NCBI GenBank assembly: GCA_020086605.1 | Contig: JACBWW010000003.1 | Location: forward strand, 57,459,847-57,523,846 | Length of the DNA stretch: 64,000 bases | Direction: 5' to 3' | DNA from: Lanius collurio | Taxonomy: Eukaryota > Chordata > Aves > Passeriformes > Laniidae | In this document: piece by piece, positions 1-10,323 of the stretch | Layout of the letters: the number at the start of each line of letters is the position of its first letter | How positions within the stretch are numbered: position 1 is the first letter of the stretch | The notes under the pieces: generated by a model | Database searches by the model: none | The model's input: the letters and a program-made list of their open reading frames with translations, nothing else | What the model was told of the DNA's origin: nothing | Made by a program: the position numbers and the translations under genes

Positions 1-1201
1 TATTGACAAACATGAGGCTCTTATTTGTAAAGTGGTTATTTTTGCAGAACAGACCTAAAAAACGCTCTCAGCTTTGAGGGTAACACTTGCCAGTGCAGGG
101 TGGGAGCTCAAGGAGTGGAAGCAGAGCAGTGGTGGAGTTTATTGCTCCTTGATGCAAGGGAGGTGTCAGGGGACAGGATGCCATCACACCATCACACCTT
201 CTTGCTGCAGCAGCTGCCTCCATAAGCACACTTTCTGACAAGAGAGGACTGAGGACCTGACAAAGCCATGGTGCTTGTGCAACATGACCAGCAGTCAGGG
301 CATTTCATGCTCTGCAGATGTGGGCAGAGACTCCTTGGGGTGAAAGGAAGCTCATTACACTTCAAACTCTCATATTTGAAGCTTTGCTCAGTACTCAACG
401 CCTATCAGGTTTTCACTGCAGTGTGGGCTGTCAGCCACTTCTCTGGAGATATTTTAAAATGGTATTACCAGTATCTGATCTTATCACTCTCTCAAGATCT
501 CACCAAGATTGCCTTTCCTTTCACTGCAGGGGTGAAGGAACTAAAGAGTGTCAAGGGTCTCTTCCCCTTATCAATTCCTTCTGCCCCCTCTTAAAATGCT
601 TTTGTAAACTCTTTTTAAGACCAGCCAGTTGCATAAGGAGAAATCTGGTGCAGAGACTTCTTCACTCTCTGCCCAGCCAAATGAGACAAGTACTTAAATC
701 TCTGACTTGCCCTAATTCTCTGCCAGGGTAGGACTCGCTAGATTTGATTTGTGCTCTTACATAACACCCATCCCTGTGATACCTGAGCCTCTTCTCACTT
801 CCTCCTCCTCTAAGATTCCCTTCGGGTTAGTTTTGAGAAGCAACGGTGACTCGTATTCCTAATCAGATAGAAAATGGGAGAAGAGATGCGTATAGAACAT
901 ATTTTTTATGCATCATGTGCATACTTCTGTGTTGTAAATCTCTGAATTATTGTACAGTGGTTGATTATTGATTCTGCTATTTGAAATTCAAACCTCTGAT
1001 CTTAGAAGACTTGACAGAATTTGACACAAAATTATTACTTAGCTATGGATTTTTTTCTGTTGAACCCACTGAATTTAATAAAATACTGAGAAGGGATTTC
1101 ACAAGAGCATTCCAGAACCAGAAAATGAGGGCAGGAATTGTTCTTTAGTAGCTTGCATAGGATTTAGATAATTTCTGGATTAGCCTGTTGAATTTGATTT
1201 A
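1..1201. other. Unique noncoding sequence, no gene recognised
   Basis: Short open frames occur at 192-398 (minus), 268-594 and 318-731 (plus), but they overlap one another in different frames, have no recognisable domain, and show no splice-site or start context that would support an exon. I see nothing else definable. Confidence 0.6.
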
Positions 1202-1377
1202 GGTCCTGATTCAGCAAAGCATTTTAGCACTGCTTACTTTGCTGAAATGAATAGGGATGGATCTGAATGCAGAGATCATTGCATATTAGTGGATGAGATT
1301 TTTAAAGGTATTTAAATGTTTAAATCATCAAGTACCTTTAAAAATCTGTCTTTAAATGTCTTGCTGAATTAGGGCCC
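1202..1377. mobile_element. Palindromic MITE-like element, TA-flanked
   Basis: The ends are imperfect terminal inverted repeats: the left end begins GGTCCTGATTCAGCAA and the right end, read on the minus strand, begins GGGCCCTAATTCAGCAA. A TA dinucleotide abuts each end (1200-1201 and 1378-1379), as for TA-targeting DNA transposons. Inside, GATTTTTAAAGGTA near 1299 pairs perfectly with TACCTTTAAAAATC near 1334, a second nested inverted repeat. There is no coding capacity, so this is a non-autonomous element or a relic of one. Similar 'attcagcaaagc...' palindromes are, from memory, widespread in turtles and other reptiles, which suggests an old amniote insertion. The family name is not established. 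Confidence 0.6.
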
Positions 1378-1379
1378 TA

Positions 1380-2870
1380 ATTCCCACTGAATCCTCTGTG
1401 GGCTGGATTCTCCAGTTTGCCAAGTTCATTTGTTCCCTTTAGACTTCCTCCTGAGGTTTCCCTTGATCAGCAAATATGTGTTGAAATACACCTCGTTCTG
1501 TCTGTAGCTGGCATTTGAAATACATTCATTAAACACATTGGCTAATGCGTTATTAAAGAAACACCTTTTATCCTTCCCTAATCATATTCTTGGTACATCT
1601 CTCATGATGCAATAGGTGTTGGGTACATTTCAGAGGTGTGTAATTGTGTCTCAGAGCATCATGATGTAACAGGCTTCTCAGGTATCATCCTTCCTAGTGT
1701 GAGACAGGGCTGTGCTGGTTTATGGGATGAGAGCATATCTGATATGCTGGAACTGGGTGGAGGAAGAGGTTGGTGGTAATGCTGCCAGGAGGTCATGCAG
1801 GGTTGTGGTTCAGTGCTCTTTCCAGAGCAGCCACCCCGGTGCTGGGGACATCATACAGAACATGTTGGACAGGTACTTGTGTCCCATGGGCTGACAAGGC
1901 TATAAAAGCCTGCACAAAAGACCCATGAGGGGAGCGCAGGCAGAGCAGTGGTCTCTGCACAGTGCCTGAAGCAGCAGCTCCATGCCACCAATAGTTCTGG
2001 TGACCCTGGTCTGAAACAGAGGGAGGTGTGTTGTGCTGCCAGGCCTGGGTGACACAGAGCACACCCATCACCCCACTCTGCCAGTGGAGTGTCGGAGTCT
2101 GCACATTTCCCCCTGGAAATCTCTGCCTGCCCATCTCACCCCTCGGTGCCTATGCCTTATTGCTGAGCTTTGGAAGGAATGTAAGTGCTTCATTGACCAC
2201 GGGGTTGAATTTCACCCAGATTAAATCCCTTTGAAAACTTAAACTGGCTTGCTGACGAGCTACACAGAAACACTTCCTGTCTCCTGCATTAGTATCTCTG
2301 AGTTTTGCCCTTTCTGAAACACAAAGCATCCATGAAGGGATTTCAGACCTTGTGGTAGGTGGTAGTGAAAGAAACATTATCCTCCTGTAACATGGGGATT
2401 GCTCAGTTGGCTTAAGTCAAGTTTGGCTGAAGAAATTTGCATCGGCTTTAGCTTCATACACTAAAACCTGGCATAAACATGATTGAACATATTTGAAACT
2501 AGGGAAAAAAACAGATCTGTGAGAGAAATTGTCATTATACCCTCAACGACATAAAATCTACCACCTCTCTGCATTTGTGCCATTTATCAGTATTTAATAC
2601 AAATAGATGCACATTGGAGCAAAAGGGAAGAAGAGAACCCCACAGGACATGACTTCTAATTAGCAGGGGGTCACATCCCCTGCTGTGGTTTACTATTGGA
2701 AAAACATGCAAAAGATAATTGAACATTACACTCTCCTCTCCCCCTGCTGCTGGCAGCATTAGGAGGAGAGCTGCTCTGGACCCCTTGGGGAGATGGGGAG
2801 AAGGGATCAGGCAATTACATGCAGCGCCACATAATAGCAGTGATTCATAACCTCGTGGCACTAAACTCAC
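1380..2870. other. Unique noncoding sequence with an isolated TATA-like motif
   Basis: No exon is supported; overlapping frames at 1712-2377 on both strands are chance openings in a moderately GC-rich stretch. A good TATA-box match, TATAAAAG, lies at 1901-1908 on the plus strand with GC-richer sequence after it, but no transcript evidence or downstream coding region accompanies it. Confidence 0.5.
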
Positions 2871-2960
2871 TGGGCCAGATCTTTAGCTAGTGCCCGCTGG
2901 TGTAGCTTCATTGGCTTCAGGAGGGAGATGCTGATTTACGTCAGCTGCTGATCTGGCCCA
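2871..2960. mobile_element. Short palindromic element (TGGGCCAGATC ends)
   Basis: About 90 bases with inverted ends: the left end reads TGGGCCAGATC and the right end is its exact complement over 11 bases. The match continues imperfectly inward through AGCTAGTG versus AGCAGCTGACG. The interior carries a decayed TTGGCTTCAGG centre. A second copy of the same family lies at 48661-48741. I recall this type of palindrome (gggccagatc...tttacaccagctg...gatctggccc) from reptile genomes. No clear target duplication is visible, consistent with great age. Confidence 0.6.
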
Positions 2961-3384
2961 TTTACTTTTTCTCTTTAAGAAAGCAATAAAGTATACAGAG
3001 GGAGACCAGGATGTGCAGTGCTCCACAAGGCAGCATGATGGGATTCTGCAGAGGAATGCTAAATACTTGAGAGATACTGACCACTTCTGCTACATAAGAT
3101 CAGGTTATATTGCCCTTGTGCCTTTATGAGTTGGCTTAAACTGTGAAATTTGCTATTTTGGACTTGAAATGCTCAAAGAAACTGGAGTGGTGTTAGTTGT
3201 AAACTCCACCAAGCAGTCAAAGAAAAATCGCTTTCTGTACAGCCTTAGAAACAGGTTCTTGCTACCAGAACCATTGTCTGGAGGTGCTGGTATTCCTAAT
3301 ATTATAGAAAGTTTCCTTATTCTGATCATTTTCTTACCCTGATTTGCCTTGATCTGAGTTGGTCTGAGGGAAAGGAGCACAGTA

Positions 3385-3495
3385 CAGCCTGGGGAGTGGG
3401 GGTCCTCGTGTCTCAGTCCAGCTCCAGCAGTGACTTGCAGTGTGACCTTCAGTAAGTCCCTCGGCAGTCCTGCATGTCTGACTTTCCTCCTTGGC
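3385..3495 (+). repeat. MIR-like SINE relic
   Basis: Order and spacing resemble the tRNA-derived MIR family: a 'cagtccagctcca...' entry, then TGTGACCTTCAGTAAGTCCC, matching the MIR core 'tgtgaccttgggcaagt', then a pyrimidine-rich 'ctttcctccttgg' segment. It is heavily diverged. MIR elements predate the amniote radiation, so a degraded copy in a bird is plausible. Confidence 0.5.
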
Positions 3496-4182
3496 TCTTC
3501 AGAAGATTTTCTTTCCTTTGTGTGATTGCCTTGGAATTTTACAGCTTCCTAGGAATAACAGGCAAGCCTTCTCTGATGAGGCCCAAGCCAGACGCAGCTG
3601 TCCTTCCTTTTGGGCTGAGTCTACACAGGATTCACCCCGACCCTGGCAAGAGGATCTTGGTACTTCTGGGGTGCAGGGGCTGGGACAGGCTGAGGTCAGT
3701 GCAGTTGTGCCAGGAATATGGCTGCTGTTGGAAGCAGGAGGTTTGTGATGGGAGCACCAGGGCCCTGGGACCTGCAGACTTTACCCATCCCATTTGGCAA
3801 AGGCTGCAGTGAGGAATTTTTAATGACAAGGTTTGGAAATGCTAGCAGATTGTGTGCAGCTCGTGCCTGCTTTCACCAGCTGAACCAGGCAGTGATTTAA
3901 TTCCATGTGTGGCTCTCAGTTAACTTATGCATGCCTGTCTGCTGCTCTCCAGGCATCCTGGTGTGGGAAGGTGGGCTGCCTCTGGGAAAGGATGCCGGGA
4001 AGCCATGCCCATCTGTGCCGACCTGCATGTGACTGCCAAGGCTCGGATTCAGGAGCGGGAATTGCATTCAAGAGCACAATAGTTTCCTCCCTAGTGACCA
4101 GGCTTGATGTGGTTGCAAGAATACATAACCAACATGTCTGCTTAATTCTTTTTCTTTTTATGTGGTTTCCTGTTCTTGTCCC
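3496..4182. other. Unique noncoding sequence between MIR-like relics
   Basis: Several overlapping frames (3474-3900 plus, 3632-3829 minus, 3905-4225 plus) are open, but none has family resemblance or exon signals. Confidence 0.5.
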
Positions 4183-4261
4183 TCTGTATTGCAATGTTGT
4201 CAGCTCCTTGAGGCAGGGACCATGACTTTATATACCTTTGCTAAATGCTAATGCACTCATC
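4183..4261 (+). repeat. MIR/L2-type 3' tail relic
   Basis: CAGCTCCTTGAGGCAGGGAC at about 4201-4220, followed by 'catgactttatatacctttgctaaatgctaatgcactca', parallels the LINE2/MIR 3' end ('aagctccttgagggcagggac...tgctcaataaa'). Because MIR borrows the L2 tail, I cannot tell which family this copy came from. Confidence 0.5.
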
Positions 4262-4892
4262 ACACTGCTGTGCAGCAAGCAAGACAGCCGTGGTGTGAGC
4301 TGGCTTCAAAACAGCGTGAGCTCTGTCTCACTTGGGTGGTGCTGGGGTTGTGATTTAGGTGCCTGTACTGGGGAATTGGAGGGAACTGTGCTGATCTGAT
4401 CTTTACTGCAATAGCACCTGAAGGGGAAGAAACAGGAAGAACGAACATTAGTATTGTCAGCTCTGCACTTACAAATATATATATTTTTTTTTAAATCCTT
4501 AATTAAACCTCTATCAGCTTAGGAATCTTAATACTTTAAAAGAACTATTATTGGGCTGTTTCAGGTGCTCCCCTTTTGCATTCATGCTTTTTAGCATTCG
4601 TTTCTTTCTTTTGCCACTCCCTTACACTACAATTTCCTGACTATGAAACTTTAGGCTTTATTTTAATGCGGAGTGAGATTATAAAGAATCACATGAATCC
4701 AGGAGCTGAGTGATCAAGGAAAAAACATACACAACACCACAAAAAACTCCGTGCTTGTCACACCAGCATGTTCTGCTGCTAGAGAAGTCCTAGGAAAGAA
4801 TTAGACCAAGGCTAGAGATGGAGCCTGGGAAATGGTGTTTCCAAGATTTTTATTAGCATCATATACCAGATGCATCAAAATTAACCTTCTTA
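4262..4892. other. AT-rich unique sequence, nothing definable
   Basis: No exon, RNA gene or recognisable repeat was seen. There is a short T-run near 4485. Confidence 0.5.
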
Positions 4893-4985
4893 ATGCCATT
4901 TTCCAGCATGCAAGTGCTGTTATTTCCATTTCACAGCTGGGAAGCTGGGACACACACAGATTTAACAACTTGCCCAAAGTTCCTC
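4893..4985 (-). repeat. MIR-like SINE relic, inverted
   Basis: The plus strand reads 'tatttccatttcacagctgggaagctggga...cttgcccaaagttcctcaggcaat'. This is the complement-oriented MIR core ('ccattttacagatgaggaaactgaggc...cttgcccaaggtcacacagc'). A GA-rich, A-rich simple stretch (about 5000-5026) follows. Confidence 0.55.
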
Positions 4986-4997
4986 AGGCAATCCACA

Positions 4998-5027
4998 AAA
5001 GAGAGAGAGAGAAAAAAAAAAAAAAAC
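4998..5027. repeat. (GA)n plus poly(A) simple repeat
   Basis: A short GAGAGA run is followed by about 14 adenines and 'caacaaa'. It is a low-complexity tract next to the MIR-like relic. Confidence 0.8.
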
Positions 5028-7874
5028 AACAAATGTGTCAGAGTCCTTGGTCAAAATCCTCATCAGTGGGATGTTCCTGCTTGCAGGTGAAATGAGCTGG
5101 AGAAGAAGGTTAGTAGCACCAGCTCAGCCACCCCAGGCTGAGTTAGGGTTCAGAGTAAGGAAGCAGGCAAATGTGTGGCTGTCTATCTGGAGGGTATTTG
5201 CACTAATAAAACTGCTGAGTCTGGAAAGTTGAGCATTTTCCCGTGTGATTGCTGCTGTTTCATTTTCTGGTCATGGTGGGAACAGCCTTTCTGGTTCTTA
5301 ATGGAATTAGTAAAACATCCAAACATTTCATAACTTTAATGGCTGTAGAAGTGGGAGAAACTCCAGCTGGTAGGAGTGGAGATGGCTCCTGGTTTTCCAA
5401 GTCAGTTTGCCCTGTCTTTAGTGAGCTATTTTATTTTATTTTAGTCACGTAATGTTTTCTCTCTGTTTAAGTCTGGTGAGAGGAAAAGGGGAAAGCAGTA
5501 AGTAGGAGTATAAAGTTGTCATGTAAAGAAACATCCCAGAAATTGGAAGAGATACATTAAATACACCTATGAATAATATGTATCTACTACATCTGTGACT
5601 GCAGGCAGATTGGATGAGTATCCTATTTGTTTGGAACATAGAAAATCAACATTTTAGGATTTTATAAAACTACATTTAATATGCTTTTTTTGAAGTCAGT
5701 AAATATATAAATAAACAAATAATGAATTCCCTGGGCTAGCAAAGAATGGGAATTTGTAGTGACTAGACATTGAGCAGGAATTTGGGAACACTGTGCTCTG
5801 GGTTAACTCCCACAATGAGTCATCTGCAGCCTCTTTAGTAAATCACATGGAGGACTGAAGGAAGATGCTTGAACTCACCTGCAAATGTTCCCCAGTGTGT
5901 TCCCCAGTGCATCCACTCCCATCTGCATAGCTCCTTCATCCTCTGCCTGCAAGCAGACAAAGCCTACACTTATGACTCACAAAATCCTATGTGGGGATGC
6001 TTTGATCCTGCCAAAGGCAACATTTGCAGGTACCCAGTGAGGGAGACCAGCAAGCCTGGTGTGAGGGACAACATTCCGTCACCTTTTGGAGACCAGTGCA
6101 AACCATTCAGTTTCTCCATTAGTTTAGAAGGGGAATAACACTTTTCTCTCAAAAGCATCATGACACTTCTTTGGTAAATGTTTGCTCGTTCTTGGTGAAT
6201 CTTGCTCTGCAAACAGCTCCATGGATCATTTTGAGATGGATTGCTGTACACTATAACAGGGTAGCAGAAATGGGCTCCGAGTATTTGCTCTGTGCCTTGG
6301 GAGCCTGTGATGAAAGGCGAGATGCTAGTGCAAAGTATTATTATTCTAATGACGTCCGGCTCTCACTGAGCTGTGCCTTGTGGAAGTGTGTGAACTTTGG
6401 AGCATGCCCTGATGAATGTGAACCATGACAGCTCTCTGGAGATGCAGGGGATGCTGGCAACAGCTTAATCAATTATGACAGCAATGGTAAGATCTGTCCA
6501 GATTAGAGCACTTCAAAAACTACAAAGCCTCAGGCTTCTCTGTCTAGGTTTTTTTGAGAGTGGGACAATGAAGGAAGTGGATTGATTTGGGTCCGTTGAA
6601 ATGCAGTAATACTAGCATCTGCTGGCTTAAATGCCAGCAGAGCCAGGTAGTGTTTTACCATCTAAAGATCCAGGATGGTACAGGAGGCAGTGCTGTGAAT
6701 TTTACAGTTATGCTTGACTGCGAATGGGTTTCCCTGGGAGAAGGGTTGATTCTCTCAAATGTGATATTGTAAAATAAGGCAGGAATGAAAGAAAACAAAA
6801 GGAAACCATCACACAGAAAAGATCTGTTGGGGAATGGCTAACTGCAAAAACATCAGATCAAAGGAGGATGTTTTCTGTTAGGAATCAAATTATCCTCTTC
6901 CTTTCCAAGTCAAATGGACCTATTTGAGGAACAGATAGGCAAGATAAAGCCTCTCAGACAGAGTGATTTTATCTCCCTCTCAAGTGTGTGTGTATATGTG
7001 AATCTCAAATAAACACAGCAGCAGAACACAAAGAGTTATGTGAGCATGACCAATTATTTGACTAGGTGTGTGTTTTCACAAGAGAAATGAGAAAATGAAA
7101 CCAGGTGAGGCTCAAAGTTTCCAAATCAGCAAATAGGAATAAATACATTATTATTGCAACAATATTTCCTAGATATTGTCCTCACAAACAAGTCACAGAC
7201 AAGATATTCAGCTGAGTGGAATATTCAGCTATGTGAATATTTCAGGTTGTATGAAGATGATCAGCTCACTTGGAAGCCACTGGTCCTTTTAAAGGGCTTC
7301 ACAGGGAGCTGCTCAATGAGTTGCCCAGACATTGCACAGAGTTGTCATTTCACACTGGCAGGAGCAGCTGCATTCAGGGTCTGCTGGGGGTCTGCTGCAC
7401 AAGAATGAGTCAAGCCACCACGGCCCCCTTGTCTCCAGTGCCCACCCCTATTTTCTGTTCCTGACAGCTACATCCCTTCCTGCTGCCAGAGCATGGCCTC
7501 ATCTGGATCCTAGCAATAGGAAATCTGAATCGAGCGTGCAGGAATGATCCCGAGACACACACTGTGCTGCCTCTATTTGCCTCCTGGCCTGGCTGTGCCA
7601 CTTACATCTTCAGTGATGCAAGGAAGCTTTTTTACACCGCAGTGGCTCTGCTGGTGTCACCTGCAGCACTGCCCCATCCCTGCCTGACGCACCAGAGGCA
7701 GAGACAGGAGTCAAGCACTCAGGACTCATGTCTGGCATGTGAAGCCTGGCAGGTCTTACGCAGCCCAGTGACAACAGCGAGAGCTGAAAGCAAACCTGCA
7801 GCTGTACAATTAAGTGAGCAAACACGGCTGGGCTTGTTCAGGAAGCAACACACTCTGACTCCCGAGGGAAGAGT
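5028..7874. other. Unique noncoding sequence, no gene recognised
   Basis: Frames up to about 90 codons occur (for example 5869-6138 plus and 5970-6251 minus), but opposite strands are open over the same bases and none resembles a known protein. A 12-base direct repeat 'gttccccagtgt' occurs near 5888-5911. Confidence 0.5.
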
Positions 7875-7910
7875 GGCTTTGCCAAGCACCTTGGCTTTGC
7901 CAAGCACCTC
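7875..7910. repeat. 18-bp tandem duplication
   Basis: GGCTTTGCCAAGCACCTT (7875-7892) is followed directly by the same sequence with a single final-base difference (7893-7910). It lies inside the open frame 7564-8058 without breaking it, as expected for an 18-base unit. Confidence 0.9.
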
Positions 7911-8144
7911 CACCTGCTGCCTCCATTCCAGGGTTAATGCCTCGTCTGAACCTAGAGTATCACAGCAGACCTGTGGCTCTAACAGCCCTGCATACATGGC
8001 AGGAGACATGCTAACTGCTGCTGCCCACTGTGCTGGGGTGGATGAAGCACAGGGTTAGAGGTGCAGTCCTGGCTCCAGATGCTGCTTTGGAGGTTGGTAG
8101 CAGGCCAGTTTACAATTCTTCCAGTGTTAGACAGGACTCTGGGG

Positions 8145-8250
8145 AGCAGCCATTTGGGTTTGACTCTCACTGTGAAACCTTGGTGACATTACAACATTTC
8201 TGTTTCTTCCAGAAAATGGGGATCAATAACATTCACTCACTTAACCAAAT
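8145..8250 (+). repeat. MIR-like SINE relic
   Basis: The succession 'gactctcactgtgaaaccttgg', 'tttctgtttcttccagaaaatgggga' and 'ataacattcactcactt' follows the MIR consensus order ('tgtgaccttgg...ctgtttcctcatctgtaaaatggggataataac'). It is diverged but collinear, and is the clearest of the MIR-like relics in this window. Confidence 0.6.
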
Positions 8251-10305
8251 CACCTTGAGGTGAGCTCATGTGGGGGAGCAAGGAGTGCCACACATCGCTG
8301 TGGGTCTGCGGCCTGCTGCCTATGCTGTGAAACCTAAAAAAAACAATGAAGCATTGCCATCCTTCCTTCATATATTGTTTGAAATTACTTTCAGTGCTTG
8401 ATCCAGCTTAGATAAGGCTGATTTTATTGCCAAGCAGGGCCCCTAGTATGAACCCAAGCACCTAGAACAGCGTTGATGTTTGGTAGGAGATCAGAGTACA
8501 CCACCATAGACCCTGATTCATGTACAATTAAGGGACATAAGTCAAAGTGTTAGGCAGATGGCTGACTGTGAGTGCCTGACTTTGATGTTGCAGCTCTTTC
8601 TCCCTCTTTATTGCATAGAAAGGCACAGTCTGGCAGTACTAAATGCTAGGCAATGAATCACCTACTTAATGACTGTAATAGGCAGCCAGAACACAATCCA
8701 CAGCCTTTTGGGGTCTGTCCAGCGTCTACTTGACTGTCTGTAAGCACACATTTAGAAATAATAATTGACCCCTGATTCATAGGGTCAGTACTTTTACATA
8801 CCTATGATTTTATGATGAAAAGGAAAAAATGTTTTCTTCATGGGATTTAATTTACAAAGAGGAGAGGATTGGACAATTGTTGGACTGGTATTATGGGAAT
8901 AAGAAGGTTGTATTTCAAAAAGGTGAATAATCTTGAAACGGTTTTGACTTTTCTTTTATTTTTAAAAAATTTTCTTTTCCAACCTTGCTGTTTTAGAGCT
9001 GCATAATCACTTCAAGAAAGTGGATTTGTTGCCAGTGTGAGAAAGGTTTTCATCATTACTCCAAGGCCAGCTACCACCCAGCTGAATACTGTAACAGAGC
9101 AAATAGTCTTTTATTTCCACCACGAACTGTTCTGAGTACTCAAGTGCAGCCTCTTTTGCAAACTCTCCTCAGTAATTAATGAAATGTTGAGACCATTACT
9201 GCATGTGTTTTAACACCATTCAGGATGGCTGGAGGTTATCTCCGCAGGCATGTCATTCCTTACCGTGTATTAAATCATGGAATCTTCTCTTTGTCCTAGT
9301 ATACCTGTTTACTTCCTGGCTTGGAATCTGGCATCACAACTTCCTCAGAATTTCTTAAAGTAGCTTTTACCTCCATTATCTGAGCTGCACTCTATGTTCC
9401 TATGAAAAATTAGTGGTCACCAAGTCTTGCTCCTTTCTGCCACCTTCCACAGCCATCAGAGACATTACACAGGCTGATGCCTCTTCTTCATCTGTGTTCA
9501 TGCACTCCTGGTTGGGGTGGAAAATGAGTTAGAAGAATCTGTTTGCAACTTCCTTCTGGCCCTGGGAGCTGCATGACTTGGTTTGCTCGCTTTGCTCTTG
9601 CCTCTTGATGGCCACACTCACTGGACAAATGCTGAGCTGGGAGGGTGTTACTGTGTCCTTTATCCCTCTTGCCTAGTTTCTATCATTCATTACATGCTCT
9701 GTCTCTCCCAGCTGTGATTACTGAGTTTGTACCTGGCCCTGGAAGCCAGAAAGCTTTGGGAAGATAACTGCATTTCTCTGGGGAGGCAGGTTGTTATGGA
9801 CTTGGGTTTATTAACTCTCATTGCAAAAATGACTGAGCCAAACTGCCCTTTGTGTTCACAAATCTGGTTGTAAAGATGTTGTAGCCTCCAGAAAAAGTAA
9901 GGACTCCCCATTCTCACCCAGCAGCATTGCCACATGCTTTCTACCTATTTTTTTTAAATCTCTAACTTCCCACCACTTCCACAAAAGAAGCAATAATTTC
10001 ACAAAGAACAAGAGGACTGCAGGAGTGTCAGTAAGCCCCAACGGGCATTTTGAAGCCTGTCTTGCCTGCGTCAGCTTAAAAAAGATATCTATATCAGCAT
10101 GAAATGATATCTATATCAATTCAAAAGAATTTGAAACACCAAGTCTGACCTCCCAGAGCTGCATCTGCAATGAAAATGGTGAACTGAGGAAGAAATTTGG
10201 ACTAGTTCTGGAAAGTTTGTGAGGTGAAAGGTGGCCTTGGTCCCTCCACACACAAAGTAATTGATTTTTTTTTTTCCTGGTGACTTCTTTGGAAGGTAGC
10301 TTTTA
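8251..10305. other. Unique AT-rich noncoding sequence
   Basis: No exon or recognisable element was seen. Small open frames near 9690-10041 (minus) are unremarkable. A 25-base-spaced direct repeat of GATATCTATATCA occurs at about 10085-10122. Confidence 0.5.
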
Positions 10306-10323
10306 TTTTTTTTTTTTTTTTTT
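10306..10323. repeat. Poly(T) tract
   Basis: Eighteen uninterrupted thymines, preceded 30 bases earlier by another 11-T run. It could be a relic A-tail of a minus-strand retrocopy, but no recognisable retrocopy body adjoins it. Confidence 0.85.

Noticed and set aside
7564..8058. 164-codon open frame as a gene
   Set aside because: It sits in GC-rich noncoding DNA with an internal 18-base duplication and opposing open frames on the minus strand. There is no family resemblance and no exon signals.
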